From contig JAKSZT010054334.1 of the NCBI GenBank assembly GCA_026826555.1, forward strand, positions 37,078,788 to 37,142,787: 64,000 bases of DNA, given 5' to 3'. This DNA is from Tolypeutes matacus (Eukaryota > Chordata > Mammalia > Cingulata > Chlamyphoridae). The translations under genes were made by a program, and so were the position numbers. Position 1 is the stretch's first letter, and every line of letters begins with the position of its first letter. Of the stretch, positions 33,496 to 46,275 are shown in pieces. The notes below the pieces were generated by a model. That model saw only the letters and a program-made list of their open reading frames with translations. It was not told the origin of the DNA and made no database searches.

Positions 33496-34904
33496 GAATA
33501 AGGTACATCTGTTCTACTACAGAAGAATGAATACAATGTTGTGTTAAGTATAAAAACAAATCACAAAACCAGTCAAAATATATTCCTATAAAGAAGCAAT
33601 GGTCATATTTATGTGCATATATGTGATGTACATATATCTTTATATCTATATTTTATAGTATTATACATAAATATTCCTATATTTAAATTATTTTAAGTGA
33701 ATAATAGCCATTCATTCATTCTTTCTTTTATTTGTTCAGTTACTCATCTGTTATCAAATGCATATTGAGTGTTTGCTCTACCCAATATTGGACTATGCTC
33801 TAGAGATAAAAAAGGGAAATATTTAAGATAAAAATCAGATGAAGTTCACACAGTGACCCTGATATTTGAAACCTGGTCTATTAGAGGCCAAAAAAGCATT
33901 GCTTATGCTATTCTCCTATTTTTACTTAGCCTTGAGATCTTTTTAAGACATTGATAAACAGTTTTTCCAACATCTAAGCACGATGCCCAGCACATAGGAA
34001 GTATTCAATAAGTGTTTGTCAAAAAAAAGTGATATGAATAAAATTAAAATAGTGTTTGTTCTGAATTGCAAATGAATGGATTCCAAGCTAAAACTGAACA
34101 CAAATGTGATCTGACCAAAAGGTAACAATAGAAAGTGTCTGATCTTCTATCCTTACCAAACAATCACACATTTAAAATGTTTTCTTTTTTGAAATTCCAT
34201 GTCAAATATATTTTCACTAACCCCCACTCTCCTGCTCTAGACTTATTTACATATATAAATTAATTATTATATATGAGATTATAATTGACAATTTAAATAT
34301 TTTCATTCCATTAGAAAAGAAAACCAATAGTTAAATTGGTTACCTTTCATTGAAGAGACTATTTATTTTATGTTTTATTTTATATTTATTTATTTTATCT
34401 TTACTAACACAATGAATTGCTTAAAGAAAGACATTTTGCTGTTTACAAATGTGTCTTGGTTTGCATACTTGGAATAAAGAACAACCAATTTAGTTCTATT
34501 GGTCCAAACTTATTGATCACAATCAGAGTTAGTTATTCAGGTATAGTGATCATAAATTATAGCAATAACATTATTTTTTATGATAATAAATTACAACTTT
34601 AATTAGCAACTCTCTCATGTGATATTTTTTATTAGTTAGGATCACTTCATTGTTATTTAAAGCCCTTATATGCAATCAATACTCTATTAAGGTCTCAATC
34701 TAATAGTTTGTATGAATCAAAAATTCAAAAGCTGTCCTCAAAGAAAAATCATTATCATCATTATCTTGTTGTTTAATATTTATTGTAAAATATATTTCTT
34801 CACTAACCTTTGACAATATTTATTTGGTTATAAAGTTCTCAGTTAAGATACCTATAGAGAAAAATGAGAAAATTTCCAATTTGTATAAGCATGAAAGGTC
34901 ATTA
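33496..34904. other. No gene seen; faint L2/MIR-age remnants
   Basis: AT-rich. At 33,950-34,025 'gcccagcacataggaagtat' with 'tcaataagtgtttgt' is typical of an L2 or MIR-age 3' end. A related 'cattcattcattctttc' block lies near 33,710. No gene. Confidence 0.45.
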
Positions 34905-36694
34905 TGCTTACACTGGGAATTGCTCCCAGTAGGCAGAGCTTCAAGCAGTGCACCTATTTGTTCATTTTGCTTGGAAGGAGAAATGGCCAGAAGAGTCTTT
35001 GAATACCCATTCATGGGCTCTGGCCAATTACTTGACTGGATGATCAGGGACTTTAAAGGAACATGATTGCAAATTTGGTGACAAAAAGGTCTGAGGAAGA
35101 AGTATGTGGATAGACCTTTCTTAATAGGCAAAAACCCAGGAAGATATTTGTGTCCCATCTGAATGTTCACCAGAGTGTGACTTTAGCAGATGAGGATTAT
35201 AATTATCAGTGGAAAGGCTAATTCATTTCATGGATACTAATCAGCCTCTTTCCCCACCCACTCTTATCACTGTCTAATGGGCTCAAGAGCAAAATGTTCC
35301 TGGTGGTAGAAATGGAGGTCATGCATGGGATCAGCAACATGGAATTCCACTCACCAAGACTAACATGGCTACAGATAGAATAGCCTCACATTCAGTCCCC
35401 AGTATAACTGGAATAGAAAGATTTGCCTTCCCTGAATGCAATACTTCTGCCAAAACTACCATCCATGGACTTACAGAATGCCTTATCCACCATTATGGTG
35501 TTCCACACAGCATTGCTTCTAATCAAGGAACCCACTTCCAAGTAAATGAAATGTGGGGATGGGCACATGCTCCTGGAATCACTGGTTTTACCATGTTCTC
35601 CCATCATCCTGAAACAGCAGAATTGATTAAATTGTCAGATGCATACTGAAGACTCAATTACAGCACCACCTGGGTGGCAATACAAAGCAGGTCTGGGACA
35701 ACGTTCTCCAAGAAGCTGTTTATGCTCCAAATCAGTGTCCAGTCAACAATGCTGCTTGTCCCACTTTCAGGATTCATGGGTCCAGCAGTCCAGGGTGGAA
35801 ATGGGAGTGGTGCCATTCACTATTATCCTTGGTGTTTCACTAGAAAATTTTTGCTTTCTGTTCTTGTGAACTTAAGCTTTGCTGGTCTACAGGTCTTAGT
35901 TCCAAAAGTAGTTCTTCCACTAAGAGACTGATTTCATTGAACTGCAAGTTAAGACTTCCACCTGGCCACTTTAGGCTCCTCATTCCACTGAAGCAACAGA
36001 CAAAGGGATTTACTATACTGGCTGGGATATTGATCCTGACTATCAAGAGAAAATAGGGCTGTTACTACACAATGGAGGTAAAGAAGAATTTGCCTAGAAT
36101 ACATGAGATCCCTTAGGGGTTCTCTTAGTACTACCATACCCTGTGATTAAATTCAATGGAAAACTTCAACAGCCCAATAAAGGCAAGACTACTCATGGCC
36201 CAGACCCTTCAGGAATGAAGGTTTTGGTTATACAACCAGGCAAAGAACCAAGACCAGTTGAGGTGCTTGCTGAGGGTAAAGGGAAAATGGAATGGGTATT
36301 GGAAGATGGTAGTTATAAATGTGAGCTACAGCCACATGACCAGTTGCAGGAACAGACTATAATAGTTAGGAGGGTATCTTGTTATTATTTATGAATATGT
36401 TTGTATACATACATAAACCAAAACCTCTGTTTTCTTACCTCTTTTATCCCCTTAACATATATAATTTGTATTAACTTTATGTCATAGAATTTAAGTTTCA
36501 GGATTTCAAGTTCAAAAGTGAATAGTACATAAGAACTTGCATCTTATTTTGAAAAGTGTTAGTACATTTTTTAAATTTTACACAAGGCAGTTGAATTATG
36601 TTATGTGAAAGTATAACTATATTATTGTCTTTATATTGACAATAACTGTGATTTAAGGAGATTTTTATGAGTGTCATGCTGACAAGGAATGGAC
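34905..36694 (+). pseudogene. ERVL pol remnant: RNase H end, integrase, dUTPase
   Basis: An old class III endogenous retrovirus fragment. Order from 5' to 3': end of RNase H (34,905-35,090), a broken integrase zinc-finger region (35,290-35,385), the integrase core in one open piece (35,365-35,649, with KTTIHGLTECLIHHYG and NQGTHF), integrase C-terminus in another frame (35,674-35,931), a dUTPase domain (about 35,930-36,140, broken by frameshift) and its C-terminal tail in an open piece (36,143-36,394, with DPSGMKV and PVEVLAEGKGK). A dUTPase after integrase and the lack of env are ERVL hallmarks. The zinc-finger end and first catalytic Asp region appear deleted near 35,385-35,410. No 5' LTR or gag is present. 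Several stops: not functional. Confidence 0.85.
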
Positions 36695-37135
36695 TGTGAT
36701 GGCTAATATCACATGTCAACTTGGCTAGGTTTTAGTACCAGTTGTTTGGTCAAGCAAGCTTTGGCATCATTATTGCTGTGAGGGTATTTCATGGATATAC
36801 ATCTTTAGTTGATTGACTCTATGGCTGACTACATATACATATTCAACAAAGGATATTGTCTTCAGGAATTAAAGAAATCTCATCCAATTAGTTGAAGGCC
36901 ATAAAGGGAAAGCTGATGATTTCAGAAGTCAGGAAGAAGAATTTCTACCTCTACATCAGCCAACCAATTTCTCCCAGGGAATTCACTGCCACCATTGATT
37001 TTCAACCTATGGCCTGCACTATGGAATCTGGACTTTTCAGTCCATGAGATCATGTAAGCCAATTCCTCTATCAAATCTCCTAATATTTATATACATATCC
37101 TGTTGGTTCTTTTCTGGAAAACCCTGGTTAATACA
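36695..37135 (+). mobile_element. ERVL LTR (MLT2-like), 3' LTR of the pol remnant
   Basis: Begins TGTGATGGCTAATATCACATG directly after the purine-rich end of the internal region ('aaggaatggac') and ends near 'ggttaatac'. It has the MLT2-like blocks 'tgtcaacttggctagg', 'gtgagggtatttcatgg', 'caattcctctatcaaatctc' and a TATA/ATATATCCTG stretch. Position and strand fit a 3' LTR. Confidence 0.8.
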
Positions 37136-37254
37136 GTTACATGTACATTTTGAATAACGACAAATGATAATCAAAACACTGCTATGTTGACAAATATAGT
37201 CATGATCGTTATAAAATAAAAATTCATGTTAACAAATCCAAAAGTTAACCATAT

Positions 37255-37266
37255 AGATAAACTTTT
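37255..37266. repeat. TSD (AGATAAACTTTT), left
   Basis: Matches 37,526-37,537; the terminal T bases merge with the poly-T so the true length is 8-12. Confidence 0.65.
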
Positions 37267-37525
37267 TTTTTTAACTTATTTATTTTTTATTGTGAGTAAA
37301 AATCAGAATTTTCACAATACATACCAACATTTGCAAAATGATATATAAATATATATGCATATATGTGCATTTGCTTACAAAAATGTTATATACACATATT
37401 TTAAGAGGTGCTTATATTACCCAAAATATTACACAGAACCCACTGGGATTCCCATGTTGCCCACCTCCCACACCTCCCACCACATCCCACACAAACATCT
37501 CCCACAAGTGTGGCCCACCACCCTC
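37267..37525 (-). mobile_element. 5'-truncated L1 insertion (3'UTR only)
   Basis: About 260 bp, minus strand, very similar to 28,710-28,950 ('gtaaaaatcag', 'aaaatgatatataaatatat', 'aagaggtgctta', 'cccactgggattc', the C-rich block). Four C-triplets at 37,460-37,488 give a G-quadruplex motif on the sense strand. Flanked by a direct repeat. Confidence 0.85.
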
Positions 37526-37537
37526 AGATAAACTTTT

Positions 37538-38397
37538 ATACAAGAGTTATTTAGGAGAAATTTATAACCATTGCCATGTCCTGTAGCCATCTATTTTATC
37601 ACAGAATTTTCATTGCATCTTTACTTTTCACCTATTTTTTTTTCTTTTTTATGGTTATATGTGCAATATCTTATATTATTATAAACTCTCACACATATAC
37701 TGCAGCTTCCTCATTTCACTTCATTTGTTTCTCTACTCTGTTCTAGAATCTATTTTTATTACGGTACAACATGTGTAAAAAAAACTTTTCAGAATCAAAA
37801 TAAAGAACAATAAATATAACCGAGGGTTAGAAGGACTACTGGAAATTGCTTAATATAAAAAATTGGAAAGACTCTAGTTGAAAAAAAATAAAATATAGAA
37901 AAAATCAAGATGAAATCAGAAGTTGTTATTTAGCAAAGAATAATAAAATAGAAACGCATTGCAAAGTAATGCCAGGTGAGTGATACTAGTTAATGGGACC
38001 TGGATGTTAATCAGAAATTCTGAGATTTAATTCAAATTTTATAAGCTGTGTTTTTAAATTCCCAATCACAAAACTGCTACATGTTTTTATTCAATCAATA
38101 TGTAAATGCCCAATAATTGCATAAATTGTTAGGAAGCTTTTTTTTTTTTTTTAGATTTAAGAAGAGACCAATTTAAGGGCAGTACAAGTTATAATACTGC
38201 CCAGTAGTTAAATATTTAATGTCATGTGACAGTAACTTAATCAATGTGTTTCCTTGGACAGATTTCTGTATCTTAAAATGAGGAAATTTAAAATTAATTA
38301 CCAGAGTTATTGAGAGTATTAAATGTATATTAATGTGTATTATGGCTTATCATTACTTTTCCTATTGGCTTTATACTTACTTTGTGCCTGAGGAACA
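37538..38397. other. No gene seen; MIR-like piece at 38,220-38,345
   Basis: Mostly AT-rich. The segment 38,220-38,345 ('taacttaatcaatgtgtttc', 'gtatcttaaaatgaggaaat', 'agagttattgagagtattaa') follows the order of the MIR SINE core and 3' region on the plus strand. Confidence 0.4.
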
Positions 38398-38818
38398 TCA
38401 ACTCTATCTATTTCCACACTTTTACAGTCAAGCTAATTAAAAATTCTACATGCACAAAGTAAACTTATTAATATTGTGGGTAATGGAAGAGCATGTAACA
38501 TTGCTATTAAGACAGTGGTTACCAGAGGTTCTGAGGGGATCCAAAGGGAATAACAGGTGAAACATAGGGCATTTTTAGGGCATTGGAATTAAGCATAAAC
38601 CATAATGTAAACTATAGGCCTTGGTTAGTTGCAATGCTTTAATATTTATTCAACAATTATAACAAATGTACCACAAAATTGTACAATGTTATTAATAAGG
38701 GAAGATGTGGGAGGGGGAGGAGGTGGGTTATATGGGAATCCTTTATAATTTCAGTGTAATTTTTCTGTAGTCTAAAAACATCTTTAAAAATAAAGTTTAT
38801 TATATTAAAAAATATAAC
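38398..38818 (+). mobile_element. L1 3'UTR insertion with probable 5' inversion
   Basis: 38,447-38,818 is the plus-strand L1 3' end (matches 33,137-33,490, with G-rich run at 38,709-38,727 and AATAAA at about 38,790). The preceding 38,398-38,446 instead matches L1-C 20,447-20,500 in the opposite element orientation. A sense 3' part with an inverted 5' part is the product expected from twin priming. Confidence 0.6.
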
Positions 38819-38869
38819 CAGGGCTATCTTACTTATTTCTTTCTCCCACTGCTCTCAATTAATTCATCT

Positions 38870-39360
38870 GGAAATTCTGTTGGTTCCTTTTTCAAAATAT
38901 GTCAAGCAACAGACCACCTTTCACCACCCCATGTATTCTGGTCAAAACCATAATCATTTCTCTTCTGGACTGTAGAATTAGCCCCCTAAATTCAAATGTG
39001 GCTGCCACACTTGTCCCCATACAGTTTATTTTCTAAAGAGTTACCAGAGTAATTTCCTCAAAGTACAAGTCAAGCACATTACTAAAATAAAAACCATTAA
39101 TCCATTATTTCTCTGACATTATGTCTTGCTACTCTCAAAAAACCTTGCTGACTCTACCTTTATTTTTCATAGCATTTTCACATTCCAAAATACTTGATAA
39201 TTCATATAATTAATACATTTAGTGTTTATTATGATTTTTCTCACATTAGAAGGAAAGAGCTCCATGAGGAAGGAATCTTTTATTTCTTCACTGGTATATC
39301 CTAGGTACCAAGATTTGTGTCCGGCACATAGTGGGAACATAATATTTGTCAAATGAATAA
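38870..39360 (+). repeat. L2 LINE 3' part
   Basis: The end carries the L2 signature: 'gaaagagctccatgaggaag', 'gtgtccggcacatagtggga' and 'gtcaaatgaataa'. The upstream order of CT-rich blocks fits an L2 3' region. Confidence 0.6.
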
Positions 39361-42300
39361 ATTCTATGCTTTCTTTCAGTTGTTTTTGACAGGGTTGACT
39401 GCTCCCACCTTAGAAAATACTCCTCTCTGGCTTCTGTCACAAAAAACAGTTGTGCTTTTTCTCTTGCTCTCTCATTACTCTTGCACCTCCATCTCCTATC
39501 CCAATCTTGAAATTCATTCCAAACCCCTCTTCCATTCTCTCTCTCTGTAATAGTAATTTTAGATAATATAAATCATTCAATGGGTTTGACTGACACATAT
39601 ATGGTGGCGACCCATATTTATGTAAATATCTCCATCAAAAAAAACTCGATATTTTGTGCCAGACACATGTATCCTACTTTCTACTGCACATATTGGTTTG
39701 TATAGCAAATCCTCCTTTCTAACTGAACAAAATGTTCCAAATACCATGTCCCTTCTGAAAACCTAGTCATACTAACCTCAACAAATGGCAGCACCACATG
39801 AAAATTAAAGTTCGAAACTCATAATTCTATTTGTACAATCATTTCAATTTTCTTAAAATTAATAATATATTTGTACATATATTTACCTGTTTATTGTTAA
39901 TTTTCTCCTATTCCATGAAAGCAAAGAAAATCTCTATTTTAGTAACCATTCTATATATAATTGTACATATACATTTTATATTGGTGTTTGTAAACTACTA
40001 TTATTTTTATGATCATTATGCCTATCATTATAAAACATGATTATTGATTCCTTTAAGGAGATTACTACACAATTGTGAAAAATTAATGCATAGCCATAAT
40101 CATTTTTAATGTAAGTATAGTATTTTAGTGCTTGATAGAAACTCTAGGGAAATTAAATCAGCATTCTTATTTCACAGTTAATTTAAAGCCTTTAGAAAAA
40201 TTAACAATTACTACACATAAGCAGTTACAGAATGTAATCTAGACCTCAAATATTCTTATTTTTTCCATTATTTGCTGAGTTTGGCTATGTGAATACAAAC
40301 GTTAATTGTCCTTTGTGGCCAAGGAAAGTTAGTTTTTACCATTAGTGTTTGTACCAGGGAGTAATCAAGTAACTTAATTAACTGAAAAAAAAAAAAAGAA
40401 ACCTCATTAAATATAAAATAAGAAAATATATTTTCAATTTAAGAAAGCATTTTCTATATATTTTTGTTAAAATGAAGCTAATTTTTGAAATATTGATTTT
40501 AAAACTCTTAATTCTTCCTGAACAAAGGAAATTAGATACTCTTTTTAGGTTATCATCTAAGTAGATGTATTCTTCACATATTATGAACATTTGACAATGC
40601 AAACAGCTTTGAGATAAACTAAATAAATTGTATTATATAGAACTAATGACTTATATGGTCTTTTAAATTCATCAGTCCAACATGCATAATATTTTGAAAG
40701 GAATCTTGCCAATATTAATTACTCTTAGATTTTATATTAAAAAAAAAAATTACTTACTGAAGGAGCAACTTTCTAGATCCCAGAAAATCACTTTTCTAGG
40801 TGAGGCATTTGCATATTTCCCAGCCAGTAAATTTCCATTGAGTATATACATAGCAATTTGCAAATGTTGCATTCTTTTTGGATATGCACATGAATCTCAC
40901 TCTGTGGACCTATGAAACCGTAGTTTAGTACTCAGTATGACATTGAGTGAAATATTTCCTGGACTCATATAGAAGCCTGGGTTTCCAATCAGACACAGCA
41001 TTACTATCACTATTTCTCAGTTAAATAATTGTACTGCCTGGGAATATGAGATTGCAGAGATGGTCAAAAAGCTTAGGAGTATTTGCCTGAGCTAGGAAGT
41101 AGAGAAGAGTCCAAGCTGAAAGTTGCTGTAAATGGCATTGTGCATTCTTTTTATTAATATAAGTCTAAACCTAATGAAACTTCTTTTGCTTACATATATT
41201 TTATTACATATATTTTCTTAAATCAGGTTGAGGTGTGTAAAACAGGACAGTTTTCATTCTCATGCATTCATTCTTATGTCTAAGGGGGATAATAACATTT
41301 GAAGGACAACACCCTATACTTTACCCCACCTACAGTAATATTTTATTGGCTTGCTTAAAATGACTTCAGACAACTCTGGAAAGCTGTCAAGGGATTGAAA
41401 TCTGCTTTGATTTTGAAAGGAGATATCCATTCAAAATAAAATGAAAAGGTTGCTCAGTGACCATCTCTTAAATGCATTTTGGAACTGTTTAACAACAGTG
41501 CTCAGTAAACTTCAAGAGCATGAGCAAATTTTTCTTAACAGTGTTATATTAGATATTGATCAAAGATATTAATGGTAGAAGGGAGCTTTAGATTGAGCCA
41601 TATTGTTGTAAGAGTATATATCTTACTTATCTGATAGCTATAATTTATTTGTCCAGCCAGATTCCTTTTAGACTCTAAAAACATGAAGTCAAGGACTATA
41701 TCTGCCTTGTGAAATGCTATCAATTACAGTCTAGTACAGTGACAAGCTCATAATAGCCATTCAAAAAATCATTTTTGAGTGACTATAACAATGTAAACTC
41801 ATGGAGACAATAATATTATGTTTTCATGAAGGAAGCTTGTTAAGGGATTACAATGATTTTTCAGGTTCATACAAGAATGCAATATATAGTAACAGTTTAT
41901 ATTCACATATCCTGGTATCTTGCATGTCTAAATGCCTCTTCACATTTTTTATTCTGAGATTTTTCCAAAATCTTTTTAAACTTTAAATTTATTATACAGA
42001 AAATTGAATATATTATGTAATATTGAAGCAATACTGCTGTATTATGCAAAAGTTTGTAAAAAGGTTGCTCTGGCTGTCGAACCCCTCTTCTGTTGCTTAC
42101 CATTGTTACATGAGGTTGAGATCCAGGAGATTTTCTTTGACCATGTAAAATTCTACTGGAATTGAGCTAGAGTAAGATATTTCAAAAAGCTACCACCAAG
42201 AAAGTCCCTGAGAATGTGGCCAGAAGAAGGTACTCTGGATTATCTTCTTATGATTCTTTTCTTTCACTCATCACAGTCCAATACCTGAATCTAAGCAGTT

Positions 42301-42841
42301 CTTTGAGTTCAAGTAATTCATTCTTATGAATTATCTAAAATTGGGAAAAAATAAATAATGGAAATTAAAATTAACCGAGTTAGAGATGTTAGAGATGTAA
42401 TAATCACTGCAACTAGTAGCAGGATATGGGGTTACCTTTGGCACTTTCATTTTAGGACAATAATCCACAGATGTCAAAATTTTATAATGTTCCATTGTGT
42501 TGGTAAAGTTAAGAAAGATACATATTTTCATCAGTATCTCCCTTCCCTCGATTTTCTTTAAATATGTTGTTTTCCTATGTATAGAAGATTAAATGGAGTG
42601 TGAATTCTCAGTTTCAGTGGAGAAGCAAAAGCTGGGAATATAAAACTAATAATTACAATGTAGATAAAATGTTAAACGCAATGGTACATAAATTATATTA
42701 TAGCAACACTATCCATTGTTTTCTTTATGATACATTTTATAACTTGAAGGGCACTGAGAGAGAAAAGATTTAGATAAAAACAAACATGAATTAAATTTTG
42801 TAATGCTTGAGTCAATCCCTAATGACATTTTTCTACTAGGG
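39361..42841. other. No gene seen; AT-rich, weak L2 remnant
   Basis: About 3.5 kb with only short AT-driven frames. At 41,660-41,790 a block with 'agactctaaaaacatgaagt' and 'agtacagtgacaagctcata' resembles an L2 3' end. Nothing else recognised. Confidence 0.45.
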
Positions 42842-43285
42842 AGGTGTATTATTTTCCTGGCTGCTAAAATAAATACTATTACAATGGGTTAGCTTAACAA
42901 GAGGAATTTAATGGCTCATGACTTTGAGGATAGGAGAAGACCAAAACTAAGGTATCAGTAAGCATACTTTCCTTTCTCCCCAACAACTGTGGTTTTCTGA
43001 GGCTGGCTGTTGGCAAGCCTTGGGGTTCTTTGGCTTTTCTGCCACTTGGTGATGTCCACAGATGTCCAGTTTCTGGCTGCTCCCTGTGGCTTCTCCTTCT
43101 GTGTCCAATTTTCTTTGCTTAGAAGGACTTTGGCCATATTGATTTAAGGACCACCCTCATTCAGTTGGGTATACCTTAACTAATAGCATCTTCAAAGTTT
43201 CCATTTACAAATGGTTCATACCCACAGGACCAGGGGTTGGGGCCTGAACATGCCTTTTGTGGGGGACATGATTCAGTCATCAACA
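42842..43285 (-). mobile_element. MLT1-type MaLR LTR
   Basis: Minus-strand MLT1: the plus-strand reading shows 'attattttcctggctgctaa', 'taacaagaggaatttaatgg', CT-rich middle, 'accaccctcattcagttggg', 'tttacaaatggttcataccc' and 'gggggacatgattcag'. Near-full length, about 440 bp. The 60-codon frame inside is a shadow. Confidence 0.65.
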
Positions 43286-44657
43286 GGATGTTTTCAAAGT
43301 GTCATGTAAAGAACTTATAGTATAGAAATTTGAACAGGTTACTTAGATATGGGACAAAAAAATTACATTACCATTCAACATAGATTAAATAATGAGTAGT
43401 TTTTTTTTAAGTTCATGGAAATATTTTAAATCTTAAGATATGTGTCTGTAAAAATAAAGTATTGGCATATAAGACTACTATAAAATAATTAATGAAACAG
43501 TAATTAACTTAAACAATTCCCAATAAACTTCTGAGTCATGCATAAAACTTGACAGGTGTTAGACAACATTATAGTTTCTGAACCTCTGCCAAGTGTCAAT
43601 GATAATAATGACTTGACAGTGATAAGTATAAAATGTTAGCAGAGAGAATTGCTTTAAGTAGTTTATTCCTGTCAAGTTTCAGCTGGCTGAAACTAGGAAT
43701 GAATAGTTGCTTTGATGTCCCTAAGGTGTGCTCTGGGAAATGTGGGTAGATAGTGTAGAAGTTTCCTCACATTACTGTGAAATATGGCTTCTGTGGTAAA
43801 GAAGAGAAAATTGAGAATAAGGATATATTATTACATTCTACTATTTTGGAATAATGTGGATATTATTAGTGTCTTGCCCTGATCTTGACTTTAACAATGA
43901 CCACAAGCTAAGTACTTTCCTACATTCTTCAGTGTGAAAGTATACTTAAATTTCAAATGTTCAGTATCACCATCTTTGGAGTTCTGCAAAAGGCTAAGGA
44001 TTATACTAATGTAATTCATTTCAGTCTTCAATTAATTGAAAATCCCAGTTAAGTACTTAGTAAGTATATTAAAAAATGTATTTTTTCCCTGATATGGCTG
44101 TTTCCCATGGTTCTTTCCTCTTCTGAAGCCTATAAATATCCTACATTCATTGATAATGAAGTAGTTGTTTTAAATCCAGTTTTATATTAACATTGGTTTA
44201 GGGAAGTTAGTAGTTCGAATTAAGTTTTTGTTGAAACCATTGCCATCAAGGAAAAAATCAAATGCTAAATAAACAGGTTATAATTATTGTTTAATTTTAA
44301 TACATTCAAAAATACATGAAGAGAAAAAATATACTTCTCCTCTAGACTCAGTTACTATTTTAGTTTTCCACACCATAGGGAAGAGAAGGATCATGAAATT
44401 GGTTTTGCCAATGATATCTGTATAACTTTTAAAGCATTTACATTTTTGGTATAGCTTTTATATTAGAACTCTTAACATAGTGTTTATTTAAAACAGAGCA
44501 ATTTGACATCCCCTCCACCATGTGATGAGGTCTAGCTTTATTTTTTCCTGCTTTTAGATTCTTGTTGATTGATTTTCCAATTTTATAGATATTAAAACAA
44601 TAGGCAACACAGAAAGGATCAGAAAATCTCAGTGAGTTTTACTCTTTGGCAGTAATT
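43286..44657. other. No gene seen
   Basis: About 1.4 kb of AT-rich DNA without a recognisable repeat or coding region. Confidence 0.45.
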
Positions 44658-44861
44658 CTTGTTTTTTGTTTTTTTTTTTTTTAAAGATTTTATTTATTTA
44701 TTCATTTATCCCTCCCTTGCTGCTTGTGCTCGCTGGGTCAGCTAACCACGCCACACGGGCAGGCTTGCCTTCACCAGGAGGCCCCAGGAACCGAACCCGG
44801 GGCCTCCCATATGGTAACGGGAGCCCTACTGATTGAGCCACAGCCGCTTCCCACTTGTTTT
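44658..44861 (-). mobile_element. DAS-type SINE, well preserved, with short TSD
   Basis: On the minus strand: GGGAAGCGGCTGTGGCTCAATCAG (A box TGGCTCAATCAG), then 'tatgggaggccccgggttcg' leading into the B box GGTTCGGTTCC, then a GC-rich body and an A-rich tail (T-run 44,669-44,682 on the plus strand). Pol III boxes look intact. CTTGTTTT occurs at 44,658-44,665 and 44,854-44,861 as a probable TSD. High CpG content suggests it is young. This is the clearest taxon marker in the window. Confidence 0.85.
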
Positions 44862-45851
44862 GTTTTGTTTTGTTTTTTCCATCAGAGCAGAGCATAAAAA
44901 CACTGAGAGAAAAATCTTAATAGGATATATGGCAATTTCCAACCTGAGGGCTGAATTTAATCTTCTGTATAAGCTGAACTGGTTACTACTATACTCTTCC
45001 TAGTGGTAGAGCCACCACATGTTGCACACATATGTACCTATGTGTTGTATAGAGTTCCAAGACTCATAGTAGAGTTGTGGTTTTATTTTTGTTTCTTATT
45101 ATATTAAAAAAGCTGCAAAGGTCACTTGGTGAAGATAATTAATATACAAAGTAGTGACTATGAGATCAAAATTATTATGTTATTAATTATTTCCTTTATA
45201 CCTTAAGAGTAGAATGAATTATATTCTTTTAATTACTTATTTAGTATATGAAATAGTCAAAATTTATTGGGACAGGAAAGCATCAGTTTTACAATATGTA
45301 ATCTGAATTAAATAGAAATTATTTCCAGTATTCCTTTTATGGTGTTAATAGTATTTAGAAATAGCTACTGCAAAAAGTAGACATTGGGATGTGAAATTGC
45401 CTGGAAAGAATAATTTGTGTGATCCCTTTTGATGAATGATAACTCTCATGATGCTACATGAGACATATCATTCACTCCACAACTAGAAATTATTTTGGCT
45501 AGAATAACTAAATAGACTATGAAAAAAGTAACAGACGTCAGTGAAATAACTTGCAACAAATCTGATATTGATCAATCCATTCTGTATTCACCACTGCACT
45601 AGCATCCCTGTGTGTGTGTGTATATACATTACAGAATGAGGCTTCTTTTTCTTATTGAAGATTCCACCTTGGATTCAAATTTTATATAAGTGGCAAGGTG
45701 TAAAGTATGTACTTTGAGAGCCTTACTTTTGGCTAGGCCAAATCATATTTCTTTCCTTATGAAGAGAGTTATGTAACTATGGTCATTAAAAATTCTGTAT
45801 TAATGTTATTATATTATATTCAGTCACAGGGAAAAGAAAAGCCAGCAATGC
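44862..45851. other. No gene seen
   Basis: AT-rich; begins with a (TTTTG)n run and has a short (TG)n at about 45,611-45,626. No gene. Confidence 0.45.
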
Positions 45852-46275
45852 TGTGATGGTTAATTCTATGTGTCAACTTGGTTAAGTTATGGTGTCCAAT
45901 TGTTTAGTCAGGCAATCACTGGCCTGATTGTTACTGTGATGGTATTTAATAGATGTATTTAAGTCATTAGTCAGTGGATTGCATCTATGCCTGAGTACAC
46001 CTACCATCAACAAAAGAGTTGCCTGTAAGAAGAGTCTCCTGATCCAGTCAGTTGGAGGCCTGAATGGGAGAACTTAGGATTTCAGCAGTGAGAAAGAAGA
46101 ATTTCTATCTTACTCCAGACAGACAGCTTTTCCTGGGGAAGTCATTGTCAACTTCATCTAGTTTCCAACTTAGAGCCTGCCCTATGGAATTTTGGGCTTG
46201 ACCATGCCCACAGTCACCTGAGTCAGTTCTTATAATAAATCTCCAGTTCTGTTTCCCTAGAGAACCCTAATATGA
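45852..46275 (+). mobile_element. Solo ERVL LTR (MLT2-like)
   Basis: Starts TGTGATGGTTAATTCTATGTG with 'tcaacttggttaag', has 'gtcagttggaggcctgaatg', and ends 'ttctgtttccctagagaacc' then 'ctaatatga'. Same family style as 36,695-37,135. No internal sequence beside it. Confidence 0.75.

Noticed and set aside
35365..36394. Possible domesticated integrase or dUTPase gene
   Set aside because: Frames are short, separated by stops and frameshifts, and followed by the ERVL 3' LTR; nothing suggests a host gene.
44690..44853. tRNA-like sequence with A and B boxes
   Set aside because: Part of a SINE with an A-tail and TSD; not a tRNA gene, since it has no sound anticodon-arm fold and follows the SINE consensus.
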